64,000 bases of DNA from Caprimulgus europaeus. Its lineage: Eukaryota; Chordata; Aves; Caprimulgiformes; Caprimulgidae. The stretch is taken from the NCBI GenBank assembly GCA_907165065.1, contig OU015524.1, positions 620,001 through 684,000 of the forward strand. Direction: 5' to 3'. Every line of letters begins with the position of its first letter. Within the stretch, counting starts at the first letter, position 1. Positions 14,165-26,300 of the stretch are shown piece after piece. Position numbers and translations under genes: made by a program. The notes below the pieces were generated by a model. That model saw nothing but the letters and a program-made list of their open reading frames with translations, searched no databases and was not told where the DNA came from.

Positions 14165-14386
14165 GTTAACGCCGCTCGCGCCCCCTCCCTCCCTCGCTCG
14201 CTGCGCGCCGTTGCGGGTCAGCGCGAGCCACTGCCGCAGTGAGGGGAACCGGAACCGCAACCGGAGCCGGCGGCAGCAGCGGGCCCGGCGCGCAGCGGCG
14301 GCAGTGACGCCGAGCAGGCACAGCGAGCTCGGGGCTCGGTGGATTCAGCTGCGGGGGAAGACGCCTGACGCCCACTCGCCGCCATG
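14165..14386 (+). other. PPP3R1: PPP3R1 exon 1 (5' UTR plus ATG), 5' end approximate
   Basis: GC-rich leader ending in the start codon and directly followed by a GTGAGG donor. The left boundary is a guess from the pyrimidine-rich CTCCCTCCCTCGCTCGC stretch near 14182. A run of six-base units (GAACCG, GAACCG, CAACCG, GAGCCG) lies at 14246-14269 within the leader. Confidence 0.55.
14384..14386 (+). CDS. PPP3R1: PPP3R1 coding exon 1 (initiator ATG only)
   Basis: The ATG is followed at once by a GTGAGG splice donor, so exon 1 contributes one codon and the intron is phase 0. The start is chosen because the next exon begins in phase 0 with GGA AAT GAG, reading GNE, which restores the conserved [10 protein letters not shown]-terminus. 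Confidence 0.93.
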
Positions 14387-17300
14387 GTGAGGACCCTCCT
14401 TCGCTCCCTCTCCCCGCAGAGCCCCCCGCTCCCGCCCCGCCGGAATATTCCAGAGCGGGCCCGGCTGCCAGGGTGGGGGGCGAGGCAATGGCCCCGCGGC
14501 CCGGCCTGGCCGCCGCTCCGCCTCGTTGCTGCTGCCCTGCCTCTGACCCGTCTCCTCCGCCTCCCGCCCCCGAGCCGTCCACGTCCTCTGGCGGGCGAGC
14601 CCCTCGCTGGGCTTCCCCCTCCCTGCGGGCCACCCCGCGCTTCTCCCGGGGGACAGGCACGTCCCCACGCTTCCCCTCCGCCGCCCACGGCCGCCGCCTC
14701 GCCCCCGTGCGCCCCGCTGCCTCCCCGCCTACTCCCTCCGCCGCTGCAGCGCTCATCGGGCTCGGCCCTTCCCGCCCACCCCCTCACCTCACCCCACACG
14801 CAGGCCCCCCCGGCGCCCCTTCCCCTCAGTCTGGGGGTTCGCGTCCCCCGGCCTGCGCTTCATCCCTTCTCCCGCTGCATTAGCGACGCCCCGAGGAGCC
14901 AGCCCGGCATTTCGGTGGCGATGTCTCTCGTGGGGGCTGTTGTGCAATCTCGGTGGGGTTCCCCCGCCCGTGGTGCGGCAGCGCTTTTCTGTTCGTGTGC
15001 AGACCGGAAAGCTCCGGTGCACGTAGCCCGTGGCAGGGAGACGGGCTAGATAATGTGCACCGGGGTTGGCCCGGGTTTAGAAAGCTGCCGCTTCAGATAG
15101 GACAGGCGTGTGGGGTTTGAGACCGCAGGAAGAAGGTACGCGGTATGTCCAGGTGCGTGGATTTGAGTTGCTCTGTTGTTTAAATCATGACGATTTAAAT
15201 TTCCCTTTTGCTGCCGTAAAATTAACCCAGAGATACAGTATGGAGTCCTGTAGTATTTTACGTCGACACTAGGGGTGTCTCCTGCTTGTCACCAGTGCCA
15301 AAAAATCAACGCCCTTTTTTAATAAACATTTATTTTAGCCTAAATTATCCAGTACCCTGGCTGCAGGAAGACTCGGGCAATATTTTGGTTTTACAGCTGG
15401 AGAAATACGAGTGATTTAAACTTTTTCATTCTTAACCCTTTAAGAGCAAGGCCAGCTGTTTATCCCATTAGGCCTCATAGGGCCTGCCAGCTGAAAATGG
15501 GTTTCCTTTTGTATTTAAGCAGGGGGTTGCAGTCTTTCTTGCAAAAAAATAAAGTTATAGCAGAAACCGATGCGCCATGCTCAGGCTGTCTTTGCGTGTA
15601 CACCTCAATGGCTGTTAAATGTGCATTTGGTTAAACATTTTGGAATGTATAAAGGTTTGGTTTCAACTGGGGACTGAACCAGTGTGTTTACTGAGTGCCT
15701 TCACGCAGTCTGGGAGTACATGAGGACTGTGAGAAAAGAAGGCTCATATTTTGAGAACAAGGTATTAATGAAGTCAAGACTTAAAAAGAAAAAATGTTAT
15801 GATTAGAAATTCTGCCGTGGTTTCAGTACTTCTGATTGCTGTGAACGTAGCAGTGATCATCTTGCACACAACAGTTGTGCTCGTACTGCCGATAGTTGGG
15901 TCTCCTGTGAAAACTTTGTTCCCAAAGACTTGCCTGATGAGATATGCTGACATGCATGAAAGGAAAGAAAATGTTACTTAGCCATGATGCCCATGTGTCT
16001 GTTAGTGACCTGTAATGAACCTAACTTTCATGTGTGATTGACTTTATTTATTTTCCCCATTCTGTTGTAACTAAAGCTGTCCTAGAATCTTTTGATGGTA
16101 TAATCATGTTGAATAATCCTTATGACTTCTTGAACAGTATTTGCATATGATGGATTGCAATGTGTAAATGCAGATGCTGTGGAAAAAAAAAAGGTATGCT
16201 GGATATTATCTGTACCAGTAAAGGTGTTCATTTGCTCACATAAGCAGTAACAACACCAGGAGAGTTTTCACTGTAGCTGTATCAGTATGCTGGTTCTGAT
16301 AACACCTGATCTTGGGTGCCTTGTAGTCTGAAAACCAAGCTAAAACTAAACAGCTGATAAACTTTTTAAAAACCCCATTTCATTAAGTTGCTGTTCTGTT
16401 TACTGTTGTTATCCTGTGGATGTTTTCACTGAAAAGAGTTAAGTTTTAATGAAGAAGTAGCATAGACCTTGTTTCAACCTTTAGTTTATTAGAACAGTGC
16501 AATTCTTTTTCACAGTTTGAAGTAACATTTCTTTTGTGTTCTTACAGGACCAGAGAGCTGACAGTTATAGTGAAGAAAGAGGTGAACATATTGCTGTGTT
16601 CATAGTAGGTAGCTTAAGATAAAATATAAACATCTAGTGAGTTAAAGAATGTAGTTCTGGGTGTTTTAGTATAGCTGGTTCTAAAATGGGCTGTCAGGCA
16701 GAACATAAGATGATGAGTCCATTACATAATGCTAGAAGTAATGTTGATATGCTATTTCTGTCAGAGTTGACTTAGCAAGTTTGTCCTATGAGTAGTATTC
16801 CCTAGGAAAAGGTAAATAGCACAGATAGGTGCTATTAAACAGTCCTGGTTTTGGACAGATAAATTCTCTTTCCTTGGGATGGTCTGCATTCTGCTTCATA
16901 TCCAGCTCTTGAGCTTTATAGTTGTAGGACAGAGGACACACAGTTCCCCAGGAGTCACTCACACCATGTTATGTAGTGCACCCATCTTCTTGGCTAGACT
17001 CTATTCAGTTGTTTTGACTCGCTTTACTTTGAGTAGTGGTGCTTCTGGTGCATTTTCTCCAGCTGAGGCTGATCTAACAGGGTTTCTAAATTACTGAAGC
17101 CAAAAACCACCAAAACATTTTTAAGAAAACCCAGAAGACTGTCTTAAATCATTGTTTACTATTTAGCAGAGAAGGTATTAAATAAGTTGGTTCTCAGCTG
17201 AAGAGAATACTAATTATTTCATTACCAAATCATGATTTCACTGCTATCATTGCAAACATCTGAATAGTCACTTGGGTTTTGTCACAGGTGGCAGGAGCTG

Positions 17301-20300
17301 AGAGGCACTCACATGGTCTTACAGCCTACTGGTGGTGGTCTTCTGCCACAGGTGGAATAACTGGTCTGGGATTCAAACTGTGAAGCTCATGTTTCGGTCT
17401 TAAGAAGTATTTGGTGGGCTTATTTAAGACAGTTTGCTTAATGAAAAGTTTTATTTTGGAAGTAATTTTCAGAGGCCAGTTTGAGAACTTCAGAATATTC
17501 ATCTTCTAAGGCATCTGACTTAGCACTAAAAAGTAAGCTTTGAGAGTGAGGTTAATAACCTCTAAACTGGGGGTTTTATTAATAACTTAGAGGAGATGGG
17601 ACTATCTTCTGTCGATCAGTGCCAGCTTCAGTAATTCTGATATTTCTGGGGAAACAAATGACGTAGAAATGCATATTTTGGTGCCAAACTATTTCTTGGT
17701 CCGATTCTGTGATTCTGCCTCCTCATTTCCTTCATTTTTGTATATCAGAAAGACATACAAAAAGTTGTTAAGATGTAGCCAGGCTACTATAAGAAAATTA
17801 TTTATCAGTTTTGATTGACATAATACATAATTTCAAGATGAAATTAATCTAGCAGTGAAGATCTTGCAGCTTTCTTGCAGCTGGGTGTTGAATCAGTGCT
17901 TACCTGGCAGTGTTGCAGAAGGAGTAGCTTTTTTAATTGTAGGTATGTTTAATAGTGTTATCCTACTGTAATTCCGAAATCACACTTGCATAAGATTTCT
18001 CAACATTGCTTTGATTTCCCTGCTAGTAAAAGAATTCTCTTGCTTTCTCTCTCCTTTTTAACTGTCTTTGTTAGCTGAGTTGTGAAGAGAATTGTATCCT
18101 CTCCTAAAATGTAAATCTGGATGGTAGCTGAGCATGCAGCTGTTGAGACTTTGGTTTAGTTGCATGAAATGGTGACCAAAATTTGTGTTCATAGGAAAAA
18201 CTTTTTTGTAATTTGAGCTAGTATATGGCTTCTTGAAAGCAATTTGCTCCTGCTTTCCTTGCCCCTCCTCTTTCCTCTCAAGCCTGTTCTCCCTGCTCTG
18301 GGTAGTATAATTTGTGAATTTCTAATTGGAAAAAAATTTACATTGCACTATTCTTTGTTGATTAGCAGCCAGTTCATGTAGTGACACATTTCCCTGTTTT
18401 CCATCCATTCCTTCTTCTGACCTGTATGTTTTTTCTCTTTTCCTAAGCTTGTTTATTCCTGTGTGTTCCCTCCAGAAAGACACGGGGGCAGAGCGGGGCT
18501 GGCTGTTCCCATGCTTCCTACATGCTAGTTCTTTGCCAGCCTCATTAGCAGAAATAGGGAAGGTGCTGCTGTGTGATGTCCTCGTCATGATCAAACCCCT
18601 CTGCTTCTGGAGGAGCAAGCACTGCAAGGATGGGGAGTGAAGGTTGAAGTGATGGGGAAGGAATGATGAGAGGCATGGATCTACAGCAAAAGAGAGAAGC
18701 TACAGGTGCTTGTGCTTAAAGGTTACACGGTTGGAACCTTCTGAACAGGATGTTGTAAGAAAATTGGTGTCTTGTTTTGCATGCCCCTGTTAATTAAAAC
18801 AGAAAAAAAGCTGGAACTCCTGGAAACTGTAAGAATTTTATTGGCTGACTTGATTATGAAAATTACTTAAACATGTTCTTTCTTTCCCAAAGACTGTAAG
18901 AGCTTATCTTGCTGTGTGCTCTTTTGAAGCTGGTAAATATTGTCCTCCTTCCACAAATGAAAAAGGTTGAGGTCATGGCAGGGTAGTAACTTATCCAAGA
19001 CTGTTTTTATTGTTTAAAAGTTAATGTGAGTATGTGATGTTGGAAATGGATAATGTGTTTGTAGCTCTGAAAATAAATTAAAAGTCTAAATCAAATTAAC
19101 TGCTTATAAATTTTGAGGTCTTGGGGCTGATGAATTGTTAGAGTTAGAATGTGGCCTCTAGAAAATGTGTTGTACACTGTCTGTGGCTTAAGGCATGTGA
19201 TGGTGGGCAGTGGCTGAAAGCTTGGTTACACGCTGCCTTCTTTCAGCATCTTTGTAGCATTGTGTTAGCCACTTAAAGTGACTTGTCGTAGAGATTAGAC
19301 CTGGAAATGGGCCTTTTATATGTCATAAAAGCTACTCAATTTCTTAGATGTCAGTGGCCTAAAGTGATCTTGACACCAGCAGTTTGAGAAAGGTCTGCTG
19401 CAAAGATTGCCTTGGATATGGACCAGCATCTTTTAATCTGGAATACACAGATCTTCCCGTATACCAGTTCACTTATTTTGAGAATATTTTCACTGCTGTT
19501 TCCCAAGCTTAAGTGACTTGAAATTCATGATCTTGCAATGATTTAGATGCAAGACTGGAAGCAGTATATTCTGCTTGATGTATGCTGGAGCTAGATTATT
19601 TTGGTCACCATTTGAAATACTATATTTCTTTCGTAATGCTGAATATCGAGATAAGTTTACTCAGGGTTAAACTTAAACTATGGCTTGTCTTCCTGTTCAG
19701 GTCTGAGCTATATAATTTGAATAGCAAAAGTCTGCAGAAGGTTTTGGGTTTTTTTTTAAGTTTCAGGTGTGTCTAAGAATACACCCCACATCTTTCAAGT
19801 GAAGTAATTTTTGAGTGACAGTTCTTTTAAATAGGGAAATTTAATCTTGACAGTTTATGTACCTTTCTAAATGTATAACTTGAAAATTTTAATTTGGTAA
19901 CTATACTTTATTAGGCCTTTTCCACATACAGAAGGAACATTAAAATGTTTTATATGGTGCTTTTAGATTGTACCTAGCACAGCCACAAGCATATTGTTGC
20001 TTTAACTGCTTGGGGAAACTATGTGGATGGTGCAAAACAGGCTGGAGACTATATCTGACTTGTTTGTAACTTGACAGTGAGTTGGCCCTGCTATTGATAC
20101 TCTGTTCCACAAATAAGGAAGAATCCCTAGTGATATAAATAATAATCCTGAACTGAGTCAAAGAAATCTCAGAAACCCTTTAAATGCTTTGGATTGAAGG
20201 ACAGCGTTGCTCGTGGGCTGCCAATGAAAATGTTGGTTTCCAGGCTGTAAACAGGCTGTGCCAGTTCATACACCCAAGTGAGTATTTTTGAAGTCTGTGC

Positions 20301-23300
20301 TGATGGACACTTTTAAGCAAACCATTAACGCGTAGAACCGGAACTGCCCCAGTAAGCTGACACTGTGCCTATTTTAAAAAGCTTATGCAGTCAGCTTGAC
20401 GTTCACAAACACTTTCTATCATTGTCTGAGTTAGGTAAATTAGGAATTAAAAATGTCATAAGACGTTTGTTAGTTAACTTCAGTCAGAAGTTGGGAGGGG
20501 CAGGACAGGGGGAGTTGGGGTGACATGTAGGAAGCCTTGAACTGACAGACAGGGTTAATGTGTTTCTGGGAAGAAACTCAGCTACTGGAAAAATGGATTC
20601 AGCTGTGATTCTCACAAGAATATAATCTTAGGATCATCTCTAAATGCTGTGGAACTTCTTTTCTTCCTCTGGTATATTTGTGACAAATATGGAGGCTTTT
20701 TGCTCTTTATTTTAAGCAGCTGGAAACTTTGGGAAGGAAGACCTCAGCTACAGTACTCCTCTCTTTTTCTGCCCCTTCTCCACTGTCACCTTGTGAATAG
20801 CTCCTCTGGGTGCATTTATCAGACGTTTTGGGACTTTTCTGTAACAGGCAGTAAGAGACAAAACAACTGTTGTTTCAGTGCTGACTGTGTAGGTTCTGAA
20901 TAGCATCCCTGAAGTTAAGAGAAGTCTCTTGAATTTCCTTTGCTCAGTGATACTATGGCTAGCAGAGAGGACTTTAAAAGTAGATTTTAAAAAAAAAATA
21001 AACTCCATGGATATGACTTTATGCCTGAGCTTATTAAGAACTTTTCATGTATTTCTGTAGGCATGATGACTGAACAGCTTTTTCGGTGTTGTATATGTAC
21101 TGATGTTCCGTGGGTAAAATTTAATTTGGTATTGAATCACTGCTTAACAGGCTTAGCACCTTGGTGTCTAAGCAGGCATGGGTCAATTTTGTCAATAAAG
21201 CTGAAAGAACACTTCAGAGATTTCACAGATAAAAGCTGGATTGCATGTAAAAAAAATCATGAGAAGCAGAACTTGTAAACAGCAATAACAGAGAATGCCA
21301 TATGAATAAATAGATTAGATTTTTTATGTTTGACTTAAGTGGACTATCTTGGCACTGTTCTCCATAGGAATATCTAGTAAAATATCTGTTCCCTACTTAT
21401 TCTTAAATTTTTTCAGGATTTCTTATAAACTGGTGTTAGTTTTCCTGAAGTATTTTATTCAAAACACTAGGTTGGGTTATCTTAGTAATAATATTAAAGC
21501 ATTTACATTGGGTGCTGCTGGAATTACTTTTTTGTTTCAGACAGTGCATTGAAAAATCAGGTTAGTGACAAATACAATTTATAAAATAGGAAAGGGTAGT
21601 AAATTGGAATGTTGCATAGTCTTGAACGTTAGGGGTTTGACAGAGTTCAATTCTGAAAAATTATCTTTTGAGAGGCCTTGAAAAAATGAACAGTGAGCTA
21701 GGTGGCCAAATTCCCTTTCTTGGTGAGAAAACAAGTCTCCTGAGTGAAAGGAACTAAAATTGAGGGGAAGATGGTGATGGTGGTTTGAGATTTAGGCATT
21801 GTATGTAGGGATGTAGTAGTACTGTAATCTTCTACAGTAGGGGTGGAGCAGCTAAAGAGTCCAGAAAAAAGGGAAGAGTTGGTTTTGGTGAGAGTGGGTG
21901 ATTTTTAGCAATAGTTCTATCTTGGCTACTTTCTCAGAGTTACTGTTTAGCATCTCTGCAGTGTCATAAATGTTTTGTGAAGTCAATCCATGCTACCCAG
22001 TATCTCACCAAGAGCAGTTAAAACACTTATTTGAAAATCAGAAGTGTTCTTTGCTTTGCAGTTCCTCTTACAGACTGGTGTACAGAGGCACATATTGCAT
22101 ACTGCCTTCAAGGTCTGCAAGCAGCAAGTTCTTGGAAGTGTGGCCTGTGGAGAGATGAGGTGGGCAGTGGCAGGAGGGATGGCTGCCTGTGGTTCTGTGG
22201 GCAGGCTGTAGCTGCATGCACAGTTGTGTCATTTGGTCTGCAGGGGATGGGTGCAGTTATTTGTACTGTGCCTGGGACTAGGGTGACAAGATTCTTCATT
22301 GTGAGCCTCCAGAGCAACTGGTAATTATTACTGGAAGTCACTGGGGCTCTGCAGGGGTACGTCTGCTTGACTTATTTTGGGACCTGTGGACACTATATAT
22401 AGCAGTAATTTTTCTAATGCTGCTTTGTGTGTACTTTTGTGCTTGCTTTTGTGTACATATACAACTTAAATTTACAGTTCTTCAGGACAGCTGTTTGTAG
22501 TTGTATTGCTGGTTTCAGCATTTAGTAAGCTTTGATTTCTGACAGAATGAAGGAATTTTTTCTTTAGCAAGCGCTATGAATCTTTACAAAAATAATATTA
22601 ACTTGTATAAATAAATCAGATTTTTCAAACATTTGACATATGATTATTGATAAGCTTCTGAAACTGGATTTGAATTCTAATTTAATATTTTAAGTCCCCT
22701 TTTCTTAGCTTGTAGGAAAAGTGCTAGATGCCTCTATTTGTTACTGAATGTTAAATGTTTGCTTTCCTGTACATAAACACAAGAAACAAGTTGGTTCCTG
22801 CTCTGAAGAACTTAACCTAAAATATTCTATCTTTTTAATTGCATTTGAGTATTGATTCATGTAACCAGCTCCTGAATGGACATCACCTCAGTGCTGTGAT
22901 TTAAAAAAAAAAAAAAAACCTCGGTGTTTTCTCCATGACACAGGTCATATAAAGGAAATTGTTTTAGGGTTTTGCAATATTCCATAACAGTGAATACCTT
23001 AATTGAAAGCAGTGTGGTATTTTTCTGTGTTTTACTATGTTTCATTATGCTTTTCTTTGGGAAGTCTATGATAATGATAACAGGAAGATTTGGGAAATTT
23101 GCAATGCATCTTTTTCAGAAAATAAATTCCTGATGTGCTGGAAATGCTAAGTATTCACTTAGAGTGGAAGCTGGTAATGGCTGAAAGACCTGTTTAATGT
23201 TTTGCAAAATTCTTGATATTTTAATTATAATGGTTTTGATCCCTATCTGTTGGATCACAGTGTTTGGCAGGGCCTGTTTTCAAACCATATGACTCATCCT

Positions 23301-26300
23301 TATTCTTCACTGAATTCTTCATGAGTCCTTGAGTGGCATCAACTAAACCAGTGCTTGTTAAAATGTCTCAGTTGAATAGCTGACAGCTCTAAGTTCTGAT
23401 GAAGTTATTTTCCTTTTGGGGGGCAGGGGGAGGACTAAAGTTAAGTGTTAGCTCTTAGAGGTGGTTGAGAATACTGGAATACAGTCACTATTTTGCAGAT
23501 TCTGTATCTGTGCAACAATTCCCCTTCAGCATAGTCTGCTGCTTCCTTTGACTTGCACATCTTGCCCAGTTCTGCATCTTTGCGTCCTTGATTGTTTTCT
23601 GTTCTTGTCAGTTTGTGAAATCAAATCTCATTTTTGAACTCTTTTCTATTTTCAGATGCACATCCTTTACGCAATACTTTGCAATGTTCTTTAGCCTCTT
23701 TTGTGATAGGTCCTAAATGACACTTTATTGTCTACTGTCCTTTGTGATCTCTCTTGCTGTACCGTCTCCATTTTCTCTTGTCTTGTTGGCCAGCTGTGTG
23801 ACACTTACCTCCCATTTTTCAAACTCAGCTTTTCCTTGGTCTCACTAAGTGGTGTTAAACTGTTTATAAGTTTCTTAAACGGGAAGAAGGGCTGGTGACA
23901 GCGTCTCCTTGCACCCTGTTTTGGTGCTCTTACACTGTTTGATCAAGTACTGCATGCTGACCTGTGTGACTTTACCGGAACTTTAAGTCCTTGTGACATA
24001 GCCTGTGTGAATTAGTGATACACTTTCATTTCTAGAATGTATCTTTGCAGTTTTCTTTCCCTTCTACAAATACCACCTGCAGCAGTACAGTGAAGCTGCT
24101 ATGCCTAAGCCCCCTGAAAAAAATGAAGCCTTCTAAACTTTATAACTGATACTAACCTCCCATTCTTCACTTGTGAACAGCATGTGGCAAGGCAGCTTTA
24201 CCAGGTAGGTTGGGAACAAATACATTCATTTGTATGTTTGTTGGTTGCTGTTGGAGGATAACGTGCTCCACTTCAGTCCTAGCAAGGTTCTCACCTTTCA
24301 TGATTTGCCTCAGCACCGTACGTGTGTGAGATTCATCTGATCAGTCACAAGCAGGCCTGGAGCCGTTTCCTGCAGAAGTTTGGGAGGAGGTTTGTTTTCT
24401 CTCCTTGGTGTTCTGTGACTACTGTAAGCTCCTGCTCTGCTTTTGGAAAACCCTCAGCAAAGAGAAGTATTATTGTTATTCCTTTGCAATGCTTACAGCA
24501 TTGCTGAGGAGTAGTAGTCTGAATCTGATGTAATGATGATCAATTTTCTTCCTGCCTACAGAGTTAAGGCTTTCAGTGTTATAGCCAATCTTCTTGGTAC
24601 AAGCAAACTCAGGAAGTTCAGATACTTCAGAAGGCTGGCCCACTTTGAGTTTTGCTCTTTTTTTTTTATTTATTTGGAATGTCACAAATATTTTAAAGAG
24701 GTAGAATTTCTGATTCTACAGATGTTGATAATACTTGCTTTTAGTTTTTTGAAAACTACACCAAAAATAAGTTTAAATCTGCAAGCATGGCAACAAGTCC
24801 TATACCTTTAAGTGACAGTAATTTCTACAACGTGCTAAAGCATGTTTATAAAGCATTGCAGATAAGAGAGCCTACCTTTTATGCCCCTGGTCAATCCAAG
24901 AGTGCTTGACTGAAAGTATTATAGGGAATATGACTCATTTTTTAACTGTTCCTGTTAGTTTTGGAGGGAGGTATTGAACTACCAGTTAACTTGGCAGAGT
25001 TTTTACTGGGATAGTTCTAGAGAGCTGTTTGCTGAAGCTCCCTAGTTTTTTTGGTTCTAGCATACCTGAAAGTGCTGAGAATTAAATTGGCATAATTGAA
25101 AGCAATCTCATGAGAGCATATCTATATATGGCAAATTATATTTCAATATGACTTTAGGTCAGGTTAACATCTTGTGAAGTGACTGTTCTGTTCCTCTTTC
25201 TATGTAGGTCAGCCAGTGATTAATTCTGAGTTTTGCTGGACCACTGTTTTGTTGCTTTGTGTTGGAGTGGAAGTTTTGAGCATTGTTTTCTGGGAAGGTA
25301 CTTCAGACAAAACTTGTTGATCTCCAAATTGTTGCAGAGAAGGGGAGGAGCTGGACGAGTTTTAATTGCCTACTAAATATTTTACACATAAAATGGGTGT
25401 TTTGACTCTTATGAGTAGTTTTGTCTTTCTTTATTTGACAGGTGCTCAATAATAGCTTAAGTATAGTCTGTTTTAATTACTGGTGAAAACTGTGTGACTT
25501 TGCTCATAGTCCATCCAGGTTCTCAGTGTTACTTGCACGCTTTGACTTAGTGTTTTGAAAAAACTGTTTTCCTTTGTTCTATATGGTACTTTATTTTTCC
25601 AAATCTGATGTCATTTTTCTTTCACACAAAGATGTACACAATTTACTGTTTGCAGTTGCTTGGATTTTCTATGTTTGTGTTCACCAGTGAAGGGAAAATA
25701 CGCCTTTTATTAATCAGATAATTAAATCTGAGATGATTATAAATGGCTGATATCCAATTTATATCCATTATTGCCCCTAAGAACAAGATCAACATGATAT
25801 CCTTTGGGTTTTGTTTCCCTTTAATATCCCCTTAAATGTAAAGTGTCTTTGATTTTGAAGGAATTTGTACCCTATTTGATGTGCCCTACTTGTCATTTCT
25901 TTGTTATTAAGATGTTGACCCTTAACTCTGATAATCCCATGACACCTTAGTCACTTGTTATAATCTTCAGTCACGTTTTATTCTTTCTCCCATACTGTTT
26001 ATACTTTTGTACTATATATTTAAAAACAAAACTGCCTTCTTTGAAATGCTCTCTAAAACTCTTCAAATTTGAAATGCTCTTCAAATCCACTTTTGTTTAT
26101 GCATAAAGTTTTTTTTATTATGATTTTTTTTTTTTAATTTGTCATTGATATGTCTGTTGCCTTGCAGTCTTCTCTGTACCTTCTGACTTGCTTTGCACTT
26201 GTATTACACATTTCCTGGTTTGGACAGCGTGGTCTTGTTTTCGTTTTCACTAGCATGGCCCTTGTCTATGTACCAGTACAATTATGTGGTGAACTGATTG

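Larger units (their letters stand above)
13880..15080 (+). promoter_or_regulatory. PPP3R1: CpG-island promoter of PPP3R1
   Basis: Sequence composition shifts sharply from AT-rich to very GC- and CpG-rich at about 13.9 kb and returns to AT-rich by about 15.1 kb. No TATA box is seen. The core holds a perfect cAMP response element, a YY1-type motif, repeated GC boxes (for example around 14100-14112) and an ETS-like CCGGATGT near 14130. This is the usual architecture of a broadly expressed TATA-less gene with dispersed initiation. The transcription start cannot be fixed from sequence; about 14160-14220 is likely. Confidence 0.85.

Noticed and set aside
14166-14799. Two overlapping minus-strand frames of about 195 codons in the PPP3R1 CpG island
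   Set aside because: They are Gly/Arg/Ala-rich, mutually overlapping in different frames and explained by GC bias; no family resemblance or splice context.
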